NCBI GenBank assembly: GCA_946639085.1
Contig: CAMPBP010000019.1
Location: 1 to 11,149 of the forward strand
Reading direction: 5' to 3'
Source of the DNA: an uncultured Lachnospiraceae bacterium
Lineage (GTDB): Bacteria > Bacillota > Clostridia > Lachnospirales > Lachnospiraceae
Length of the DNA stretch: 11,149 nucleotides
Below are positions 5,550 to 10,267 of this stretch, one piece after another. Each line of letters begins with the position of its first letter. The stretch's first letter is position 1. Under the pieces are notes generated by a model, which had not been told where the DNA came from, did not search any database, and was given only the letters and a program-made list of their open reading frames with translations. Made by a program: the position numbers and the translations under genes.

Positions 5550-7050
5550 CAGGCTCACCGCCTTCCGTCCTGTCCCTCGGTTCGGTAGAGTTCTGTACAG
5601 ATGCGTTCGGGTCTCCGTCCGTCGTCTGCTGTGCGGTCGGCTGATTGCTCCAAACCTTCTCGATGTATTCCTTGCTGACTTCAACGTCAGTCAACGGGTC
5701 ATTCGATAAGCCCGAACGCTCAAAAGCAAGTGCAGGTGCGAATCCCAAATCCTTCATGTTCATAGCCGCCTGTGTCTTTACAAGAAGGTTCGAGAGGTCG
5801 TTGCGGACTATCTTTAACTCAAAATCCGAACGATTAAGGCTGAACCCGATCTTCTTCTTCAAGATGGCAAGAATGATACGGTCAAAGTACGCATTCGCCT
5901 GTTTGAACTCGTCCTCGGTGTTCCTCGCGCAAGTGTCGGCAACTGCCCACCCGTTACGGAGATAAACAGCGGACCCGGTATCGGAAGTTGAACCGCCGTC
6001 ATGAACCGAGTTCGGAACGCCCGCCTTGTCAAGCATCTGTTCATAAAGGTCTTTCAGCGTTACCTGAGTCTGTGACTGGTCTAACTGTTCGTTGAGGACC
6101 TTGATATCGGCTTTATTCTCGCCGCTGTTCTTTAAGGCCACAAAACCCGCTTTGCGGATGGATGCCGCCGTCTGTCCTTCGTCCAGGTCGCAGTTATACA
6201 GAATCATAAGGCTCTGTATGAACTGCTCTATGCCGTCTATGCGGTTACTCTGCACAAGGTTGATCTCGTCCATGATGGACAGGACGTTCTCAAAAGCACC
6301 CATGCGGAGCTTGTTATATGTATATTCAACAATGGGGATTTCGCCTATGATGTTAGCTTCGGCTCCGAGGTATCTCAGGTTGAATGCCGAAGCATCGGGA
6401 GCATAGCCATATTTCAGCTCGTCATTGCTGAGTGTCTTGCCTTCGAGACGGAAGAAATACTCTTTCGTGATCGCGTCCACCATGACCTTCTTATCCTGAA
6501 CCGCAATCTTGATAGCCATTACAGGCTTGTTTCCCGGCTGACGGCTGTATGCCACGCACGCGCTTCTGGGGTCAAGGGCATAGGTCTTGAACGGGATGCC
6601 CGGTTCATCGTTTGGCTCGACATACAGATCGCCAAGACCGACAGTATGGAACCAATCTACGACCTGATTATCTGCTTCATACTTGCCGGAGAGATTGACG
6701 TACTCATTCAGCTGCTTCACCGTCTCGGTGATGCCCTCGTCCTCTTTCCGGCTGATATATGTTGCGGGCTTCGTAAGAAAGTACCCGTCCTTGAATGTCA
6801 CGATCATGTCTGCGTTGTTGATCGTCACCTTGTTGCAGATTTCACTCCTGATCTCTTTTTTTCGTTCAAGAATCGGCTGCAAACCGCGACGATACCAATA
6901 CAGATACTCTTCCTCTTTCAGATTCTCCATGTGGGTATTGAGCGCACTATTCACTTCTTCAAGGACGTTCTCAGCCGTGATGACATCCGCATTCGTATAA
7001 ATGCGTCTGCGACCGTATAAGCCCATGTTTGATGTAATGATCTCTTCCAT
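5533..7050 (-). CDS. Portal protein (SPP1 gp6-like)
   Basis: A 505-residue protein that should form the dodecameric ring at one capsid vertex through which DNA is pumped and ejected. The layout fits the SPP1 gp6-type family: an N-terminal region with EEEYLYWYRRGLQPILERKKEIRSEICNKVTINNADMIV (about residues 45-84), then YFLTKPATY (90-98), and VVDWFHTVGLGDLYVEPNDE with YALDPRSACVAY (~130-170). A stem/helix part around FENVLSIMDEINLVQSNRIDGIEQFIQSLMILYN (~250-285) follows, with a C-terminal low-complexity tail (NQPTAQQTTDGDPNASVQN). The ATG (7048-7050) has TGAGGT 7 nt upstream. It is separated from the terminase gene by a hairpin terminator and a 220-bp gap, and its stop overlaps the minor head gene. 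Confidence 0.85.
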   Translation of the reverse strand: MEEIITSNMGLYGRRRIYTNADVITAENVLEEVNSALNTHMENLKEEEYLYWYRRGLQPILERKKEIRSEICNKVTINNADMIVTFKDGYFLTKPATYISRKEDEGITETVKQLNEYVNLSGKYEADNQVVDWFHTVGLGDLYVEPNDEPGIPFKTYALDPRSACVAYSRQPGNKPVMAIKIAVQDKKVMVDAITKEYFFRLEGKTLSNDELKYGYAPDASAFNLRYLGAEANIIGEIPIVEYTYNKLRMGAFENVLSIMDEINLVQSNRIDGIEQFIQSLMILYNCDLDEGQTAASIRKAGFVALKNSGENKADIKVLNEQLDQSQTQVTLKDLYEQMLDKAGVPNSVHDGGSTSDTGSAVYLRNGWAVADTCARNTEDEFKQANAYFDRIILAILKKKIGFSLNRSDFELKIVRNDLSNLLVKTQAAMNMKDLGFAPALAFERSGLSNDPLTDVEVSKEYIEKVWSNQPTAQQTTDGDPNASVQNSTEPRDRTEGGEPDAAKA

Positions 7051-7084
7051 GCGTTTACCTCACAATCGACTTAAAAGGGGAGCT

Positions 7085-7117
7085 GCCCGCGTTTGCACCC
7101 ACGGGCGGGTGTGGGTG
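7085..7117 (-). other. GC-rich alternative hairpins in the portal leader
   Basis: Just upstream of the portal start the DNA is GC-rich and can fold two ways. CACCCAC (7096-7102) pairs with GTGGGTG (7111-7117) over an 8-nt loop, or GCCCG (7085-7089) pairs with CGGGC (7102-7106). The two stems share bases 7096-7106, so they largely exclude each other. They lie 35-67 nt before the portal ATG in the leftward RNA, where a structural switch could affect portal translation. This is sequence-level evidence only. Confidence 0.3.
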
Positions 7118-7137
7118 TATGCGAAAAGTGAAAACAA

Positions 7138-7176
7138 TAAAGGTTCTCTATCTCCCACACTAACAAAAAACCTTTA
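7138..7176. repeat. 8-bp inverted repeat between terminase and portal
   Basis: TAAAGGTT (7138-7145) and AACCTTTA (7169-7176) are perfect inverted copies with a 23-bp spacer. CTCTA (7146-7150) and TAGAG (7175-7179) add a partly competing pair. In leftward RNA the stem would be followed by UUGUUUUC, a poor terminator tail. It could be a protein-binding site or an RNA stem. No convincing promoter for the portal operon was found in this gap. Confidence 0.3.
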
Positions 7177-7227
7177 GAGGACAACAGAAGTGTACGGAGT
7201 AAGTCTGATATTTGTAAAAAAGGGCAT

Positions 7228-7257
7228 AAAAATACCCCACACCACAAGGTATGGGGT
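7228..7257 (-). terminator. Strong intrinsic terminator after the terminase gene
   Basis: Leftward RNA: stem ACCCCAUACC (7257-7248) with GGUGUGGGGU (7243-7234), 10 bp with one U-G pair, loop UUGU, then AUUUUUAU starting immediately after the stem and another U6 run (7221-7216). It begins 13 nt after the terminase stop. It would separate expression of the HTH/zinc-ribbon/terminase set from the portal and structural genes, unless there is read-through, antitermination or an unseen promoter in the following 180 bp. Confidence 0.8.
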
Positions 7258-7270
7258 TACATTATTCATT

Positions 7271-8902
7271 TTAGAACGGTCTGACACCTAATACTTGTAT
7301 CTTCACCACTCCATTTATCGCCATATCACACAATCCGGCAAGAGAATCGGCGGCATCATCATGCAGATTCTTCTGGGTGAATGAGAAAGTCTGCAACTCG
7401 TTGATGAACAGATCGTACTCCCGCCCGCGCCCTTTGTCCCTTCTGAAGTGAATTTCGCGAATATTCTGCTGAAACTGCTCAATTTTAGACAATTTGCTCA
7501 TGGTGTTCGGTGCTTTCTTCGAGGTCACGTTGCAAGCATAGGGAATCTCCTTGATCTTCTCGCTCACTTCGTCAGCATAACTCTGACCGCCTACGTTTGC
7601 TTCAAAGCGCACCTTCCTCACATGGCAACTAGCAAGCCTGTGAGCCACGATAGGCACCGTTATGGACTTATCCTTGCGGTTGAACACCACGTCATGCACG
7701 AAGATATCCCGCCCGTATTGGTAGGCTATAGGCATGGACAGGGAATCGCCGCCGCCAAAAGCCACATCACAGAACGCAAACACGTTGTCAGGCTCTCCAT
7801 CGGGCAATACCCCGTCATACCACGTAAGCTGCTCAGCAGTAAACGGCATACCCTCTTTCTGGATGCCCCTCTGAAGATATAGGCAGCTGAATGTAACGGG
7901 GTCCAATTTCTCACGAATCTGCGCTATCTTCTCGTCCGTGTAGTTGTCGGGGCAATCATAGGCGAAATTGCTGTGTCCTTCCTCGTCACACACGGGCAGA
8001 GCGATGAAATGGTATCCCGGTAAGCCCTCATACTTGGCTTTCTCGCGGCTGATAGGGTCATATATGCTCCATATAGTACCCAACATGATCTCCTTTACCT
8101 CGTCACCTATCTGACGGGTAGAAATGGTGTCCGTGTAATCGTCATAAAGGGTGTTCAACCGCTCCGGTGAACGCGCTACCTCCGCATTCTTTACCAGATC
8201 GTCCGATATCTGGAACTTATCCGCTCTGGTACGGCCCGTGATGGACCCGCCGATGGAACACATATTGAACGTCTGCGCGTCACCCTTCGGACGGTAGCCG
8301 ATGGTATTGTACTCCAGACTCTTTTCGGGCTTTCCAAGACCGGGGAATATCTCCTGAAAGTTGTATTCGTCACCCGAAGTCATGTCCAGGACGGCATCCA
8401 TCATCATCTTTACCATTCCGTCCGAATATGAGATATACATATTCTTGCTGTCGGGCCATTTTCCCATGATGAAACTCATTAAGAACTTTATCAGCGTACT
8501 CTTGCCGGCTCCCGGAGGGGTAGACATGGTGAGTTTGCGGCCCCTCTCTTCTTCCATGAAGCTCTCTATCGCCGTGCAGATTCCGAATCTGCCTTCCAAT
8601 ATCTTCCTTCTCGGCAGCCAGAATCGGCTCTTGGGACTCCTGTTCCACTCCATAGCGATCATGAAGTCATCAAACGAATACGGCGCGGTGAACATATAAC
8701 TCCTTCGGCTTACGTCCATGCACTCGTTCTTCCCGCCCGTCTGGATCTCGTAGATCATCTTCTCCCGGAAGTCCCTCATGACGAACCGCCCATCCGCTTT
8801 ATCGCGCTTGTAGACCTCTTCGGCGCATAATACCGCCCTCGGATACATCCGCACTTTCATATAGGACTTATAAGCCGCTATCAGTTCGTCTTTTTCGGTC
8901 AT
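7271..8902 (-). CDS. terL: Terminase large subunit
   Basis: A 543-residue packaging motor with ATPase and nuclease domains. It docks on the portal, drives DNA into the procapsid and cuts the concatemer. ATPase motifs: Walker A PPGAGKST at 129-136, Walker B-like QISDD at 231-235 (DD instead of the usual DE), and a coupling motif MLGTIWS at 273-279. The RNase H-like nuclease carries its three acidic clusters: CDVAFGGGDS with D379, RFEANVGG with E434, and LHDDAADSLAG with D515/D516/D519. The N-terminal ~90 residues form an extra basic/helical region. Length is slightly above typical (400-500). The ATG (8900-8902) overlaps the zinc-ribbon gene by 4 nt, and a strong hairpin terminator follows the stop. 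Confidence 0.95.
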   Translation of the reverse strand: MTEKDELIAAYKSYMKVRMYPRAVLCAEEVYKRDKADGRFVMRDFREKMIYEIQTGGKNECMDVSRRSYMFTAPYSFDDFMIAMEWNRSPKSRFWLPRRKILEGRFGICTAIESFMEEERGRKLTMSTPPGAGKSTLIKFLMSFIMGKWPDSKNMYISYSDGMVKMMMDAVLDMTSGDEYNFQEIFPGLGKPEKSLEYNTIGYRPKGDAQTFNMCSIGGSITGRTRADKFQISDDLVKNAEVARSPERLNTLYDDYTDTISTRQIGDEVKEIMLGTIWSIYDPISREKAKYEGLPGYHFIALPVCDEEGHSNFAYDCPDNYTDEKIAQIREKLDPVTFSCLYLQRGIQKEGMPFTAEQLTWYDGVLPDGEPDNVFAFCDVAFGGGDSLSMPIAYQYGRDIFVHDVVFNRKDKSITVPIVAHRLASCHVRKVRFEANVGGQSYADEVSEKIKEIPYACNVTSKKAPNTMSKLSKIEQFQQNIREIHFRRDKGRGREYDLFINELQTFSFTQKNLHDDAADSLAGLCDMAINGVVKIQVLGVRPF

Positions 8903-9126
8903 GCTTTCTCCCTCATATCAGCACCACAGAACGGGCAGAAATTCGACTTCACAGCCCAATATCCGCATTGATCGCATTTATACTGCTTCGCCATAGGGCT
9001 TTTCAGATGGGGCTTGGTATCAATCCACCTACCTATCGGCACAAAATCCGCATACATCGTTCCTTCCGCACAACGTCTTTCTAATTCCTCTTTAGGTATC
9101 TTCGCTACTCTCATGCGCGTGGTCAT
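8899..9126 (-). CDS. Small zinc-ribbon protein, unknown function
   Basis: A 75-residue protein with one C-terminal zinc ribbon: YKCDQCGYW and NFCPFCGADMR, cysteines 51, 54, 64 and 67. This is the C-x2-C...C-x2-C arrangement that binds one Zn ion. The N-terminal half (basic, with VAKIPKEELERRCAEGTMYADFVPIGRWI) is not recognised. Small zinc-ribbon proteins like this are common in Firmicutes phages, but their jobs are mostly unknown. It overlaps its neighbours by 4 nt on both sides (9123-9126 and 8899-8902), so it is translationally coupled between the HTH protein and the large terminase. A role in packaging or transcription control is plausible from context only. Confidence 0.7.
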   Translation of the reverse strand: MTTRMRVAKIPKEELERRCAEGTMYADFVPIGRWIDTKPHLKSPMAKQYKCDQCGYWAVKSNFCPFCGADMREKA

Positions 9127-9377
9127 GCTTCGCCACCCCCCACAATCGTTATGTCATTGTCTATAACCGTTCCCTTCGGTACTAACCTGACCTCATATCC
9201 GCAGACGGCAGCTATCTCCGCCAGAGTCTCGACCTTCAAGCTCTTCCGATTCACCATGTTCACCAGATAGGTAGGCATAGGCAGTCCCATTTCCTTGCTG
9301 ATCGCCGCCAGACTCTTTCCACTGATCGTACCTAACAGCTTTACTGCATCCTTTGATGTGTTCACTTTCATTCCCAT
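9123..9377 (-). CDS. Small HTH (XRE/Cro-like) DNA-binding protein
   Basis: An 84-residue protein. Residues ~10-60 fit a lambda-repressor-like helix-turn-helix: AVKLLGTISGKSLAAISKEMGLPMPTYLVNMVNRKSLKVETLAEIAAVCGYEV. The recognition helix is probably PTYLVNMVN, and the L.VETLAEIAAV.GYEV tail is typical of XRE-type proteins in phages. The start ATG (9375-9377) follows AAAGGAG 8 nt upstream. It is the first gene of the leftward operon, driven by a consensus promoter 30 bp upstream, so it is well placed to control its own promoter and the divergent rightward one. It stands where a small terminase is often found, but it is much shorter (84 versus ~150 residues) and looks like a transcriptional regulator. 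No partner is recognised. Confidence 0.75.
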   Translation of the reverse strand: MGMKVNTSKDAVKLLGTISGKSLAAISKEMGLPMPTYLVNMVNRKSLKVETLAEIAAVCGYEVRLVPKGTVIDNDITIVGGGEA

Positions 9378-9402
9378 ATTCGTTACTCCTTTCTATGTAT
9401 CA

Positions 9403-9415
9403 TGTATTATATACA
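9403..9415. promoter_or_regulatory. Operator-like palindrome over the -10 of the leftward promoter
   Basis: TGTATTATATACA is a 13-bp inverted repeat (TGTAT, TAT, ATACA) covering the -10 box at 9406-9411. A partial direct copy, TGTATCA, precedes it at about 9396-9402. AT-rich palindromes at this place are typical repressor sites, and the HTH gene starts 26 bp away. Low sequence complexity makes chance occurrence possible. Confidence 0.35.
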
Positions 9416-9434
9416 CTTTTATATCTTATGTCAA
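9406..9434 (-). promoter_or_regulatory. Consensus sigma-A promoter of the leftward packaging operon
   Basis: On the minus strand: TTGACA (9434-9429), 17-bp spacer, TATAAT (9411-9406), both perfect matches. Predicted start near 9399, giving a ~22-nt leader with the AAAGGAG site before the HTH gene. The -35 is embedded in ACATTACTAGGTGTTGACA (9447-9429), nearly the same pattern as at the rightward promoter. The strong, host-type promoter suggests the operon needs no dedicated phage late factor, unless repressed by a DNA-binding protein. Confidence 0.85.
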
Positions 9435-9459
9435 CACCTAGTAATGTATATATAACCCC

Positions 9460-9484
9460 TTTTTGTATATTTTTTATATTTTTT
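9460..9484. promoter_or_regulatory. Phased A/T-tracts upstream of the leftward promoter
   Basis: T-tracts at 9460-9464, 9470-9475 and 9479-9484 (A-tracts for leftward transcription) are centred about 10 bp apart, close to one helical turn. Such in-phase tracts bend DNA and, placed upstream of a -35 box, can act like an UP element. They lie about 26-50 bp beyond the -35. Confidence 0.45.
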
Positions 9485-9538
9485 ATACCCTCTTCCGTAA
9501 ACGCCATTTAAAGACGAATTAAGGGCGGTATAGCACTT

Positions 9539-9568
9539 TAGGGTAAGAATTATTGGGTTGATACCCTA
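9539..9568. repeat. 7-bp inverted repeat TAGGGTA/TACCCTA
   Basis: TAGGGTA (9539-9545) and TACCCTA (9562-9568) are perfect inverted copies with a 16-bp spacer. Related TACCCT and GGGGTAT words occur at 9486-9491 and 9603-9608. No U-run follows on either strand, so it is more likely a protein-binding pair, or chance, than a terminator. Confidence 0.3.
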
Positions 9569-9633
9569 GAACGTCTAATTTTGGATTTTAGAGCGATTGA
9601 GAGGGGTATCGTGATTATTCTATCTCCTACAGG

Positions 9634-9661
9634 AAGGGAAAGGGCCTTTTTTCATTTTTTT
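9634..9661 (+). terminator. Possible weak rightward terminator
   Basis: AAGG (9634-9637) can pair with CCTT (9645-9648), running into TTTTTT, CA and a second T-tract (from 9655). The stem is only 4 bp, and no promoter is known for a rightward transcript ending here. Kept at low confidence because the T-rich double tract directly precedes the GC-rich hairpin island. Confidence 0.2.
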
Positions 9662-9664
9662 CTA

Positions 9665-9733
9665 CGGACGGGGCTAAGGCTCCGCCGGATGCCCGGGGGC
9701 CTATTTTCCCCCTCGGGGTGCTCCAGACGGGGC
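9665..9733. other. GC-rich hairpin island in the AT-rich control region
   Basis: This stretch is far more GC-rich than its surroundings. It holds CGGGGC (9669-9674) pairing with GCTCCG (9679-9684) over a TAAG loop, extended by CGG/CCG around a bulged A. It also holds GGGGG (9695-9699) pairing with CCCCC (9708-9712), extended by CCC (9692-9694) with GGG (9715-9717). GACGGGGC occurs twice, at 9667-9674 and 9726-9733. There is no T-run after the stems on either strand, so it is not a terminator. Candidates are a packaging start site (cos or pac), a structured RNA, or a replication element. Position just upstream of the terminase operon mildly favours a packaging site. Confidence 0.35.
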
Positions 9734-9829
9734 AGATCAGGCGCGCCCAACAGGACACCCAAAAAAACAAAAAACGCGTAAACCCTTGATTTATAAGGTT
9801 TTGCGGACATTGACATAGCTTTTAATCTA

Positions 9830-9853
9830 TTCGCTAAATCTGTGTTTAGCGAA
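9830..9853. repeat. 9-bp inverted repeat TTCGCTAAA/TTTAGCGAA
   Basis: TTCGCTAAA (9830-9838) and TTTAGCGAA (9845-9853) are perfect inverted copies with a 6-bp spacer TCTGTG. Neither strand has a T-run after it. It lies 62 bp upstream of the rightward -35. Best read as a dimeric protein-binding site (operator or replication protein site); a recombination site is an alternative. Confidence 0.5.
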
Positions 9854-9880
9854 ATAATGCGCCTTTATCCTTGTTTCAAC

Positions 9881-9917
9881 ACATTATTTTATTGTAATTT
9901 AAACATTATTTAATGTT
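9881..9917. promoter_or_regulatory. Operator-like repeats at the rightward promoter
   Basis: AACATTATTTAATGTT (9902-9917) is a 16-bp palindrome that ends inside the -35 box. A related copy, ACATTATTTTATTGT (9881-9895), begins 22 bp upstream, two helical turns away. TTTATTGT (9888-9895) also recurs inverted as ACAATAAA (9923-9930) between -35 and -10. The arrangement is what one expects for cooperative binding of a repressor or activator. Confidence 0.5.
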
Positions 9918-9944
9918 GACAAACAATAAATGATGGTCTATAAT
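9916..9944 (+). promoter_or_regulatory. Consensus sigma-A promoter of the rightward gene set
   Basis: TTGACA (9916-9921), 17-bp spacer, TATAAT (9939-9944), both perfect. Predicted start near 9951, leaving a leader of about 317 nt before the first start codon at 10268. The box is preceded by ACATTA-N5-TGTTGACA (9903-9921), shared with the divergent leftward promoter. Confidence 0.85.
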
Positions 9945-9952
9945 GAGTTCAT

Positions 9953-9994
9953 CAGATAGAGATCGGCAGCCCGGTCGGGATCGTTTTTTATCTG
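9953..9994 (+). promoter_or_regulatory. Attenuator-like structure at the 5' end of the rightward transcript
   Basis: The first ~45 nt of the predicted RNA contain an outer stem CAGAUA (9953-9958) with UAUCUG (9989-9994). An inner GC-rich hairpin combines GAUC (9961-9964/9979-9982) with a CCC/GGG core (9970-9972/9977-9979), followed at once by G and six U (9984-9989). The inner hairpin plus U-run looks like a short terminator. The outer stem would take up the last U and could oppose termination. The stems are short, so this is a proposal, not a recognised riboswitch class. Confidence 0.4.
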
Positions 9995-10002
9995 GAAGGC
10001 AG

Positions 10003-10209
10003 TCTATAGATTAAGATTTTTATAACGATTTTTATCTATAAGGATTTTTATCAATATAAAACTATAAAACCTTATTAATAAATAAAGATCTATATAAAAA
10101 TCTTAAAACCTTAAAACCTATATTACTAATAAATATTATTAATAAACCGATTATTTAAATCCTTTATTAATAATAATAAATATAAGGTTTTTATATGGGA
10201 ATCTATAGA
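10003..10209. repeat. AT-rich element with nested long inverted repeats
   Basis: A ~207-bp, extremely AT-rich block. Its ends are a perfect 10-bp inverted repeat, TCTATAGATT (10003-10012) and AATCTATAGA (10200-10209). Inside are a 14-bp inverted repeat TTAAGATTTTTATA (10011-10024) / TATAAAAATCTTAA (10093-10106) with a nested ATAAGG/CCTTAT (10038-10043/10070-10075). There is also a 13-bp repeat TATTATTAATAAA (10134-10146) / TTTATTAATAATA (10163-10175), enclosed by AAAACCTATATT (10113-10124) and AATATAAGGTTTT (10179-10191). GATTTTTAT occurs three times directly (10015, 10027, 10043) and once inverted (10094-10102). It lies wholly in the leader of the rightward transcript. It may be a structured RNA, a replication origin with unwinding region, or a small inserted element. 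Confidence 0.6.
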
Positions 10210-10239
10210 TACTAAATAATAATAAATAATATGCAGCGA

Positions 10240-10263
10240 GGGCGAGAAAGCCCGGAAAGGTGG
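10240..10263 (+). promoter_or_regulatory. Hairpin and ribosome binding site before the polyvalent protein gene
   Basis: GGGC (10240-10243) and GCCC (10250-10253) form a short stem with loop GAGAAA, followed by the ribosome binding site AAAGGTGG (10256-10263), 4 nt before the ATG at 10268. The site supports this start codon over any upstream one. Confidence 0.55.
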
Positions 10264-10267
10264 AAAC

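Larger units (their letters stand above)
9378..10267. other. Divergent control region without a credible protein gene
   Basis: The 890 bp between the leftward HTH gene and the rightward polyvalent protein gene hold no open frame with both a start codon and a ribosome binding site. In order they contain the leftward promoter with A-tracts, several short inverted repeats, a GC-rich hairpin island, a 9-bp inverted repeat, operator-like repeats, the rightward promoter, an attenuator-like hairpin and the AT-rich nested inverted-repeat element. Base composition swings sharply from GC-rich (about 9665-9755) to very AT-rich (about 9990-10230), unlike the balanced coding regions around it. Confidence 0.7.

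Noticed and set aside
5550..5684. N-terminal extension of the minor head gene by 45 residues
   Set aside because: The extra part lies fully inside the portal C-terminus, is Arg-rich, and a better start with GGTGAG exists at 5549.
7448..7882. 144-residue rightward frame opposite the terminase
   Set aside because: It is antisense to the conserved nuclease part of the terminase and has no start signal.
9581..9781. 66-residue rightward open frame in the control region
   Set aside because: It starts with TTG, has no ribosome binding site, is Arg/Pro/Gly-rich as expected from translating GC-rich hairpins, and shows no recognisable pattern.
9810..9838. TTGACA at 9810-9815 as another rightward promoter
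   Set aside because: No acceptable -10 box lies at 16-18 bp; the best hexamer there (GCTAAA/CTAAAT) is poor and falls in the 9-bp inverted repeat.
10015..10102. GATTTTTAT copies as a CRISPR-like array
   Set aside because: The units are only 9 bp, spacing is uneven (12 and 16 bp), there are no unique spacers and no cas genes.
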